A stretch of DNA of 24,955 bases from a bacterium UBP6_UBA1177. Lineage in GTDB: Bacteria; UBP6; UBA1177. Below the pieces are notes generated by a model, which was not told where the DNA came from, made no database searches, and was given only the letters and a program-made list of their open reading frames with translations. Made by a program: the position numbers and the translations under genes. Shown here in pieces: positions 8,605 to 15,681 of this stretch. Location: positions 1 to 24,955 of the forward strand of contig DBYV01000029.1 of assembly GCA_002310995.1 (NCBI GenBank), read 5' to 3'. Position 1 is the stretch's first letter, and every line of letters begins with the position of its first letter.

Positions 8605-11600
8605 TTATTCAAACAATTTATTCAGCATTTTTCCGGTAAGTGACTCTTCGCATTTTATGAGATCTTTCACTTTGCCCTGGAAAACAACGTTTCCTCCTTC
8701 TTCGCCGCGGCCGGGACCGAGGTCGATTATGTAGTCGGCACTTGCGATAATCTGGCTTCTGTGCTCGGCAAGGATCACGGTTTGGCCTGAATCGTTGAGG
8801 GTTTTAAAGATTTCCAAAAGTTTTTCCACATCGGCGAAGTGCAGGCCTCTGCTTGGTTCATCGAAGATAAACATCGATTTTTCCTTACTTTTTTCAGTAG
8901 CTGCCGCAAAACTTCTGCCGAAATAAAGTCTCAGGAGTTCGCCTGAAGACAAACTTGAAACACTCTGCAAAAGTTTGATGTAACCGAGCCCGCATTTATC
9001 AAGAATGTTCAGTATTTTCGAGATGCTGGCGTCGTCTTCAAAAAATTCGGCCGCATCCCTGATCTCCATATCGAGGATCTCGGCGATATTCTTCTCCTTG
9101 TATCTGAATTCAAGAATATTCGGCGCATATCCCGTTCCGCCGCAGTCGGCGCAGAAGTATTCGACATTTCCCAAAAAATCCATCGAAACCGAGTTTCTTC
9201 CCTGCCCTTTGCAGGTTTTGCAGATATCGTTTTTCGTGATTTTGAACGATTTCCCGAATTTCTTCTTTATCTTGTCGAAGCACTCGGCAAATGATGCGAC
9301 GTTTGACGATGTCGCGGAGATGTTTTCCGTGCTTTTTTCGTCGTAAAAAACAGGAATATCCTTAATATTATCAGCCAGATACTTTATCAAAGTGGTCTTT
9401 CCGCTTCCCGAAAGCCCTGAAATGACCGTGGTTTTTCCAAGCGGGATCGAAACCGAAATATTTTTGAGATTGTTTTTCGAAATATTTGAAACTTTGAGAA
9501 AATCGGAAAAATCGCAATCTTTCAAAACAGGCTTGAAGTTGAGCGTCTTTGCAGTCCATGAGTCAGATCTCATCAAGGATTCAACGTTTCCTTCAAAAAC
9601 GATTTTTCCGCCGGCACTTCCGCTTCCGGGGCCGCATTCGATTACGTTGTCGGCATATTTTATGATTTCGGGAACGTGCTCGACCGCAACCACAGTGTTC
9701 CCCTTCTCCACGATCTCACGCAGAAGTTTCGCCATGTTCTCGCATTCAAGCGGATGAAGCCCTCTGCTCGGCTCGTCAATCACATAGATCAGGTTCTGCA
9801 GGTTGTCAGCCGCACTTCGGACAAGTCTCAGGCGCTCCCTCTCGCCCGTCGAAAGCGTTGAAGCGGCTCGCGAAAGCGTGAGGTGGCCTATTCCCAAAGA
9901 TATGATTTTATTAACTTTTTCAGCGATTTCGGCCTTTATTTTAAGGAAGATCTCTTCATCGGTCTTGTCTTCAAACGAAATCGTTTCAAGGATCTTTCCG
10001 ATTTCTGAAACCGGCTTTTCACAGAATTCATCGATCGACATTCCTGCAACTTTTACTTTTAGAAGCTCTTTTTTCAGGCGTTTTCCGTGACATTCAGGGC
10101 AAACGGTTTTACCCATTAAATTTCGCAGTTCTTCCTCGTTTTTATTGCCCAAAGACCTGTAAAATTCATCGGTTATAAGATTTGCAAAGCCGATCCACTT
10201 TCCCTGGAAACTGTGCGTTCCTTCGACGTTCCCGCGTTTGTATTCCCAGTTCACATCGAAAATCTCTTCTCCCGCACCGGACATCGCGATATCGAATTCT
10301 TTTTCAGTGAGCTCGTTCACCGGCTTGGAAAAATCGATCCCCAGCTTTTTCCCCGCCGCAAAAAGAGTGTGAATGAACTGGCCCGTAATATCGGCATAGA
10401 AACGCCCCTGCTTAGTCGCTGCAAGCGCGCCGTCAGCAAAAGAAAGTTCGCGGTTTATCGAAAGTTTTTCAAGATCGCAGCTTAGAATAAAGCCCGTTCC
10501 CGAGCACTTTCCGCACGCCCCTTTTTCTGAATTGAAAGAGAAATCGCCTGCCGTGAAAGCGCACTTTTCACCGTTTTCAAGCCGTCCTGCACGCGAAAAA
10601 AGCATCCGGACGAATTCATAGATCCCGCTAATAGTCCCTACGGTCGAGCGTATCCCCGCGACTGAAAATTTTGCTGAAACGCCGATCCCTGCACGCAGTC
10701 CGTCGCATTTTGAGACCGAACTCTGGTTTTTGCCGAGAAGAAAAGTCTTTACGTAAGGCGAAACTCCGCTGAGGACAGCTTTGATGCTTTCGACAAAAAG
10801 AGTGTCGAAGGCGAGACTCGTTTTGCCGCTTCCCGAAAGACCGCATACGACATTGAATTTATTGGGTTTTATCTTCAAATCGACATTTTTGAGATTGTGC
10901 GTTTCAATGCTCTGCAGAACGATGTCTTTAGTGAGTTCTGCTTCGTAATTCCCGGCCTTTGCCGCCACTTTTTCAAGTGAAAAACTCTCGTTTTCACCGA
11001 AACTGATGACGTTGTCGGCAAGCCTCAAAAGGACAGGGTTGTTGTCGCTTGCAAGGACTGTGACACCCGATTTTGCGACACTTTTCAGGATCCCGACGAA
11101 TTTTTCAATATCCGCCGGGTGCAGGCCGGCAGTAGGCTCCTCGAAAATCAGGACCGAATTTTCCTTTATCTTTGAAAGCCAGAGCGCAAGTTTTATCCGC
11201 TGCGCTTCTCCGCCTGACAGTGTGGATGAAGGCTGCCCGAGAAGCAAATATCCGATCCCAAGACGGGCCATTATGTCGAGAGTTTTTGTAATTAGCTTAT
11301 TTTCCTTAAAGAAATCAAGTGCTTGAGACACCGTAAGATTGAGGACGTCGTAAATCGATAGCCCCTCTACTTTGACTTCAAGGACCTCGTCAATGAAGCG
11401 TTTTCCGTTGCATTTGTCGCAAACAGTCTCAACGCTTCCCATGAACTTCATTCCGGTTTCTATCACTCCGCCGCCCTCGCATTTGGGGCATCTTCCCGCT
11501 TCTCCGTTGAATGAAAAATGAGATTTCGAAAAACCGCGTTTTTTCGCTTCGTCAGTCGCGGCAAACAAGTCTCTGATCTTATCGAAAACTCCGGTGTAAG

Positions 11601-13170
11601 TGGCAGGATTCGATCTGGAGGTGCGCCCGATCGGAGAGCGGTCTATTTTTTCATAAGTTATTGATTTTTCTTCGAGTTTTTTAATATATGAATTAAGGAA
11701 ATCTTTCTTTCCGGCTGACGATCTTCCGCATACGGCATTGAGTTTTCCGCTTATTATTTCACTTCCGAAATTGAGCCCGGATGCGCCGTTTTCGGACTTT
11801 TTGAGTGCAAGCGCAGTCGGAGTGGCAATGGTTTCCGCGTTTTTCAAAAAGTCCTCAACTCTTCCCGAAAAAAGGATCTCTCCCCCTTCAGTACCGCCGC
11901 CGGGACCGGTTTCCACGATATTGTCAGCCATTCTGATCGCGTCGATATCGTGCTCGACCGCAATGACTGTGTTTCCGTTGTTGCGGATCTTTATGAGTAG
12001 ACTAATGACATTTTTCAGCTCTCCGCGGCTAAGCCCGATACTCGGTTCGTCAAAAACGAAAGTCGTCCCTTTGAGAGGACTCGATGCGGCCGAAGCGATC
12101 CTTATCCTCTGGATCTCGCTTGAATTGAGCTCGCTTGAATTTTCGGAAAGGGTCAGGTATCCTAGGCCTATATTTATGAGTTCAAGAAATAACTTATTGA
12201 TTTCATTTATTATTTTCTGTTCAGCAAGAGTGAGTTCCTTTGCATTTTCCGTGAGGAACTGAACTGCTTTTTCTAAATTCATATCGCAGATTTCGGCGAT
12301 GTTTTTACCGGCGATTTTCACCGCGAGAGCTGTGTCGTTAAGCCTTGCGCCGCCGCATTTTTTGCACTTTACCGAGCGGACGAAACGGAGGATGTTGGGG
12401 TTTCTGTCACGCTTCAGGATCTCTTCCATAACGTTGACGACCCCTTTGTAGTAGCCCTCTTCGCGAGGTTTTGCCGTGATCCCCGTCCATTTCATGCGGC
12501 TTTCAAGGGTGTGCTTGCCGAAAGCGACCTTTATTTTTTCGCTGCCGAAAAATATGACGTCAAGCTGCTCTTTCGTGAGGTCGCAAAGCGGCGTATCGAC
12601 CGAAAAACCATGCGCCCAGCACACCTCGTCAAGGACATCAAGAGTCACCTGCGAATAGATTATGTAGCCGTTCGGCGCGGTTATCTTCAAAGCTCTATCG
12701 CGGATCGACTTTTTCCAGTCAGCGACAATGAGATCGGGGTCAAGAAAATCCTCAACTCCGTTTCCTTTGCACGCTTCGCAGTAACCGAGAGCCGAATTGA
12801 AGGAAAAAACCGAGCGCGAGATCCCCGCATGACGGGCAAAAAGGACACGCAGAAGGTCGTAGATCCCCGAAAAAGTGCCGACAGTGGAAACTGAAGTCGC
12901 GACATCCGCCCTCTGGTCAACAGCAAGAGAAGCGTCAAGACCGCTTATGAGCTCGGCTGCGGGCTTTTTCGTCACGCCGAAAAACTTCCTCTGCCACGCC
13001 GGAAACGACGAAAGATAGAGCCGCTGCGACTCCTTGAAAAGCGTGTTATAGACAAGCGACGACTTGCCGCTGCCCGAAACACCCGTCACGACCGTGAATT
13101 TTCCCTTTTCAAATTCAACACTTATGTTCTTAAGATTGTTCTCTGTGCAGTTTTGAATTTTTATGTTCAT
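8605..13170 (-). CDS. Tandem UvrA-like (UvrA2/DrrC-type) four-ATPase protein
   Basis: 1521 residues, about twice the length of a UvrA2/DrrC protein. It holds four UvrA-type ABC modules in the order I-II-III-IV, so one chain equals two UvrA units. Walker A motifs: GVSGSGKS (30-37), GRSSAGKK (482-489, degenerate), GLSGSGKT (777-784) and GLSGSGKT (1252-1259). Signatures: ELNSSE (~347, degenerate), LSGGE (651), LSTGE (1106) and LSSGE (1407). Zinc Cys pairs: 131/134 with 269/272, 561/564 with 584/587, 886/889 with 1024/1027, 1317/1320 with 1340/1343. The spacing between inner cysteines is identical in both halves (135 and 20). In canonical UvrA a UvrB-binding domain separates LFAR from FSFN; here only a few residues do (111-126 and 857-881), so both copies are absent. 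No uvrB or uvrC is nearby. Class II UvrA proteins of this kind have been tied to drug tolerance (DrrC) or auxiliary DNA repair; the role here is unknown. The ribosome site is GGAGG, 4 nt from the ATG. Confidence 0.93.
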   Translation of the reverse strand: MNIKIQNCTENNLKNISVEFEKGKFTVVTGVSGSGKSSLVYNTLFKESQRLYLSSFPAWQRKFFGVTKKPAAELISGLDASLAVDQRADVATSVSTVGTFSGIYDLLRVLFARHAGISRSVFSFNSALGYCEACKGNGVEDFLDPDLIVADWKKSIRDRALKITAPNGYIIYSQVTLDVLDEVCWAHGFSVDTPLCDLTKEQLDVIFFGSEKIKVAFGKHTLESRMKWTGITAKPREEGYYKGVVNVMEEILKRDRNPNILRFVRSVKCKKCGGARLNDTALAVKIAGKNIAEICDMNLEKAVQFLTENAKELTLAEQKIINEINKLFLELINIGLGYLTLSENSSELNSSEIQRIRIASAASSPLKGTTFVFDEPSIGLSRGELKNVISLLIKIRNNGNTVIAVEHDIDAIRMADNIVETGPGGGTEGGEILFSGRVEDFLKNAETIATPTALALKKSENGASGLNFGSEIISGKLNAVCGRSSAGKKDFLNSYIKKLEEKSITYEKIDRSPIGRTSRSNPATYTGVFDKIRDLFAATDEAKKRGFSKSHFSFNGEAGRCPKCEGGGVIETGMKFMGSVETVCDKCNGKRFIDEVLEVKVEGLSIYDVLNLTVSQALDFFKENKLITKTLDIMARLGIGYLLLGQPSSTLSGGEAQRIKLALWLSKIKENSVLIFEEPTAGLHPADIEKFVGILKSVAKSGVTVLASDNNPVLLRLADNVISFGENESFSLEKVAAKAGNYEAELTKDIVLQSIETHNLKNVDLKIKPNKFNVVCGLSGSGKTSLAFDTLFVESIKAVLSGVSPYVKTFLLGKNQSSVSKCDGLRAGIGVSAKFSVAGIRSTVGTISGIYEFVRMLFSRAGRLENGEKCAFTAGDFSFNSEKGACGKCSGTGFILSCDLEKLSINRELSFADGALAATKQGRFYADITGQFIHTLFAAGKKLGIDFSKPVNELTEKEFDIAMSGAGEEIFDVNWEYKRGNVEGTHSFQGKWIGFANLITDEFYRSLGNKNEEELRNLMGKTVCPECHGKRLKKELLKVKVAGMSIDEFCEKPVSEIGKILETISFEDKTDEEIFLKIKAEIAEKVNKIISLGIGHLTLSRAASTLSTGERERLRLVRSAADNLQNLIYVIDEPSRGLHPLECENMAKLLREIVEKGNTVVAVEHVPEIIKYADNVIECGPGSGSAGGKIVFEGNVESLMRSDSWTAKTLNFKPVLKDCDFSDFLKVSNISKNNLKNISVSIPLGKTTVISGLSGSGKTTLIKYLADNIKDIPVFYDEKSTENISATSSNVASFAECFDKIKKKFGKSFKITKNDICKTCKGQGRNSVSMDFLGNVEYFCADCGGTGYAPNILEFRYKEKNIAEILDMEIRDAAEFFEDDASISKILNILDKCGLGYIKLLQSVSSLSSGELLRLYFGRSFAAATEKSKEKSMFIFDEPSRGLHFADVEKLLEIFKTLNDSGQTVILAEHRSQIIASADYIIDLGPGRGEEGGNVVFQGKVKDLIKCEESLTGKMLNKLFE

Positions 13171-13191
13171 AGGACCTCCAACACTTTTATT

Positions 13192-13240
13192 CTCCCTCTA
13201 AGTTAGAGGGAGTGGCGCTTTAGCGACGAGGGCGTGTGTG
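13192..13240. repeat. REP-like palindromic element
   Basis: A perfect 9-bp stem, CTCCCTCTA (13192-13200) with TAGAGGGAG (13204-13212) around a 3-nt loop, is followed at once by a small second hairpin CGCT-TT-AGCG (13216-13225) and a GACGAGGG tail. The layout of a GAGGGAG palindrome, short GC hairpin and GAGGG tail resembles short dispersed palindromic repeats of many genomes. It fills the gap between the outer-membrane protein gene and the UvrA-like gene. No T-tract follows, so it is a poor terminator. Only one copy is present in the window. Confidence 0.6.
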
Positions 13241-13242
13241 CT

Positions 13243-13824
13243 TTAAAATCTATACCCTAAAGCGACAAGCAAGTTAGGATAATAGTCGCTGAAATAGTTC
13301 TCTGCGCCCAATCTTAACACCAAATTATTTTTAAAAATCAAATCAATTCCAAAACCATATATAAAATTTTTCTGAAAAAAATAAGAAGCATCTTCGTGCA
13401 CAGGCACGTCAAATATTAAATTTATACCTCCTGCAAACCAAAAGGCACAAATTTTTAAAAACTTGTTATCAACGGAAATCGGCACCATCGGACGTAATTT
13501 CAACGGAACACCCAATGCAATGGTCTCTTCTTTAGGAGCAATCTTAGCAAGCCTGAGTTCTGCATTAAAACCGATGTGAAACATCTCAACAACACGAACA
13601 TTAAAATCTAAGCCGGCATTAAGTGTCAGACCAACAGGATAACCAATCAAAAATCCAATATTAGGTTGAAGATACCACCACTTTTCATCCGAATTTTCAT
13701 TTCTAACACTATAAATACTATCTACTTTCTGATCTTCTTCTTTCTCCTCGGCACACAACCCGAACCATGAAGAAAAAATAAAGCAAAGAAGACTAATCGT
13801 TAATATATTTCGATAGTTTTTCAT
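13243..13824 (-). CDS. Predicted small outer-membrane beta-barrel protein
   Basis: 193 residues from the chosen ATG. A TTG four codons upstream would also be in frame, but GGAG 6 nt before the ATG fixes the start. Residues 1-25 are a signal peptide (ILTISLLCFIFSSWFGLCA, cleavage near CA-EE). The mature part begins with an acidic stretch and then shows alternating polar/hydrophobic beta strands (for example IGFLIGYPVGLTLNAGLDF and IYGFGIDLIFKNNLVLRLG). It ends LLVALGYRF, a terminal Phe typical of BAM substrates. No named family was recognised. It shares its upstream leader with the preceding lipoprotein gene and follows it after 20 bp, so the two are likely co-transcribed. The gene is AT-rich relative to its neighbours on both sides. 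Confidence 0.7.
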   Translation of the reverse strand: MKNYRNILTISLLCFIFSSWFGLCAEEKEEDQKVDSIYSVRNENSDEKWWYLQPNIGFLIGYPVGLTLNAGLDFNVRVVEMFHIGFNAELRLAKIAPKEETIALGVPLKLRPMVPISVDNKFLKICAFWFAGGINLIFDVPVHEDASYFFQKNFIYGFGIDLIFKNNLVLRLGAENYFSDYYPNLLVALGYRF

Positions 13825-13844
13825 GACGGACTCCAATAATTTAA

Positions 13845-15392
13845 TTATTCCTCAAATGGGCAAACGCCTTCTTCCTTACAATAGCAATTCATATCACGCA
13901 AAATGAAAGGATCTGAATTAAGTTTCTGATATAACAACCATTTACCCTCGAACTCGCTGAATCCATAGGAAAATTTGGTTGTTCCGTCAGAATATGTTTT
14001 GTCATCTTCCATCTTTTTCATGCAGTATTTTTTCTTCTTATCTATTCGATAGTAGCAAAGTCTGCCTCCTGAGCCGCTACCATCTTTGTAAGTTATTTCA
14101 ACATAAAGCAGCAGATTGCCTTTAAATTGATACGGTGAAAGTGTGTAAGCATTTTGAGTTGTTTCATCTGTAAAATCGGAAATTATTGTCTGATAATCAA
14201 CAATTTTCCCATCTTTTATTTTAGCTTTTGTTATGCCGACACCGTTAAGATTAAAAACGAATTCTAACGGATTTTCCTTGTTCAGCTCTATTATTGATAC
14301 TCTTCCATTTTCGCGGTTTATCTTCATACAATCTGAAAATGATTTTGGATTTTTTGACAAATCACAGATATATCCATTTTTATTTTCATCATAAATTCCA
14401 AGATAATTGTCAACCAAACTTGTGTGGTTTGCAACTCCGTTTCCTAACGAAGCCCACTCCCATTCGCCGACTTTGGCATACATCATTTTTTGATTGTCAG
14501 TTTCCTCAATATTAACAAATGCCCATTTTTCATTCAAAGCCGGTTCATAAGAAATGTTTTTGACTTTTTTGTCATAGACGATTTCAACTTTTCCGTCATC
14601 GCTGATATATGCAAGAAAAATGTTCTCATTGTTCAGATCAAGACTTCGTTTGTCAGAAATAAGCCCGAGTCTTTTGCCTTTGTAATATGCTTGCTCCTGT
14701 CCACGTGATGGAATAACGAGAGAATATTTCTGTGTGGCAATGTCATAAGTCACATATTTTGTTTTTACAGCCCAATCCTTTACTGAAAGAGTCGGGTTTG
14801 GCGCAAAATAAAAGCCGATTTTTCCATCACTCATGTTCCAAGACTTGACAAAACCGTTAGTCCCGTCATTGTTCCAATTGACCTGATTGATTGCCAAATC
14901 ACACTTGTGCATGGGAACAACTTCAGCAATGGTCGGATATTCTTCAGCAAGCCTTTCTTTCGTCCAAGGTTTCAGGTTTTCTAACACACACGGTGTTCCG
15001 CAGCAAGCGTATTCGGGATATTCGTGACAAAGTTTTTCATTCTGTTCATCCCAGAGATTGCGGACACACTGTGGATCTTTTTCTGTCGGAGTATCACAAC
15101 CGGGGCGGCAGAAGGTGATTTTGCCGTTTGCGTCGTAATATGGAAACGGTGCTTCGCTTAGAGGCGTTTTACATTCGGCCGAATCGGATTTTTCAGAATC
15201 GGAATCAGAATCATCGGATTGGTCTTTATCATCAATGATATCAGCATCTTGAGAATCAAAATCATCATCAATGGTTTCAGAATCCTGAGTGTCTGCATCG
15301 GCATCAGGCAGAATGTCAGAATCGTTTGATGAGTGCGAAGAAGAGCAGGAAATAAACAGGACCAGAAAAATTAAATAAAAGATTCTTTTCAT
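13845..15392 (-). CDS. Cys-rich lipoprotein with Asp/Ser-rich linker
   Basis: 515 residues from the ATG chosen by the GGAGG site 5 nt upstream; an in-frame TTG four codons earlier is unlikely. The N terminus is a lipoprotein signal (FLVLFISC, lipid-modified Cys16, Ser at +2, so outer-membrane sorting is expected). Residues ~17-70 are a low-complexity linker of Asp, Ser, Glu and Thr. A Cys-rich block follows (~70-140; CRPGC, CVRN, CCGTPC), then ~370 residues of short beta-like repeats ending GLSxxE-type strand pairs, perhaps a propeller. The protein ends CYCKEEGVCPFEE. Linkers of this sort are common on surface lipoproteins of some uncultured Gram-negative lineages. No function was recognised. 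Its last codons and its leader both reappear nearby, showing it belongs to a tandem gene family. Confidence 0.75.
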   Translation of the reverse strand: MKRIFYLIFLVLFISCSSSHSSNDSDILPDADADTQDSETIDDDFDSQDADIIDDKDQSDDSDSDSEKSDSAECKTPLSEAPFPYYDANGKITFCRPGCDTPTEKDPQCVRNLWDEQNEKLCHEYPEYACCGTPCVLENLKPWTKERLAEEYPTIAEVVPMHKCDLAINQVNWNNDGTNGFVKSWNMSDGKIGFYFAPNPTLSVKDWAVKTKYVTYDIATQKYSLVIPSRGQEQAYYKGKRLGLISDKRSLDLNNENIFLAYISDDGKVEIVYDKKVKNISYEPALNEKWAFVNIEETDNQKMMYAKVGEWEWASLGNGVANHTSLVDNYLGIYDENKNGYICDLSKNPKSFSDCMKINRENGRVSIIELNKENPLEFVFNLNGVGITKAKIKDGKIVDYQTIISDFTDETTQNAYTLSPYQFKGNLLLYVEITYKDGSGSGGRLCYYRIDKKKKYCMKKMEDDKTYSDGTTKFSYGFSEFEGKWLLYQKLNSDPFILRDMNCYCKEEGVCPFEE

Positions 15393-15412
15393 GACAGCCT
15401 CCAACAGTTAAA

Positions 15413-15442
15413 TTATTCCTCAAACGGACACACGCCTTCTAC
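15413..15442 (-). pseudogene. 3'-end remnant of a second lipoprotein gene
   Basis: Just upstream of the intact lipoprotein gene the reverse strand encodes VEGVCPFEE and a TAA stop, matching the last residues of the intact lipoprotein (EEGVCPFEE, stop at 13845). The match continues through the leader into the next start codon. Nothing of the rest of the gene is visible: the antitoxin-like gene stops 8 bp before this remnant. It is best read as the scar of a deleted tandem paralogue. Confidence 0.6.
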
Positions 15443-15450
15443 TGAAGTTG

Positions 15451-15609
15451 TTATTCATCCTCGCAGCTTTCCAGCTGCTTGTCTATTCCTGAGACATAGG
15501 TTCCGTTTTCTTGTAATTCTTCAAGCGGTGTCGCTTTTCCTTGAAGCAGAGACTCTGTCATTCCTGGAACGGAATTTAAATATATTGTATCTTGATCCAT
15601 CGCTTTCAT
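15451..15609 (-). CDS. Short YefM/Phd antitoxin-tail protein
   Basis: 52 residues, missed by ORF length cut-offs. The segment TIYLNSVPGMTESLLQG followed by TPLEEL closely resembles the C-terminal half of Phd/YefM antitoxins, which commonly read TLYLLSIPGMRESI, then a few residues and TPLEEC. That half is the toxin-binding part. The N-terminal DNA-binding half is missing, and the codons upstream of the ATG do not encode it. The start has its own GGGAG site 6 nt upstream and a plausible promoter, so it looks like a live small gene rather than random decay. No RelE/YoeB-like toxin is adjacent. The end, QLESCEDE, is acidic. It could be a truncated antitoxin, a stand-alone anti-toxin, or an unrelated small protein. 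The family resemblance is from memory of the motif. Confidence 0.6.
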   Translation of the reverse strand: MKAMDQDTIYLNSVPGMTESLLQGKATPLEELQENGTYVSGIDKQLESCEDE

Positions 15610-15639
15610 AATGATCTCCCAAACAAATCTTAGGCAGAT

Positions 15640-15667
15640 GTTATATTGTAAGTCCGTAAAAAAGCAA
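15640..15667 (-). promoter_or_regulatory. Candidate promoter of the antitoxin-tail gene
   Basis: On the reverse strand TTGCTT (15662-15667), a 16-bp spacer and TATAAC (15640-15645) lie between the AlbA_2 gene stop and the small gene. Transcription would begin near 15633, about 24 nt before the start codon. Confidence 0.45.
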
Positions 15668-15681
15668 GATGTTTTATCCCT

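Noticed and set aside
11738..12262. 174-residue plus-strand open frame inside the UvrA-like gene
   Set aside because: Antisense to conserved ATPase motifs; Ser/Pro-rich composition is typical of a reverse-complement shadow.
8605..13170. Canonical nucleotide-excision UvrA as in Chlamydia
   Set aside because: Both UvrB-binding regions are missing and the length is nearer to two UvrA2-type units.
13834..13836. TTG start for the outer-membrane barrel gene (and the same for the lipoprotein at 15402-15404)
   Set aside because: The TTG overlaps the GGAG ribosome site that serves the ATG four codons later in both genes.
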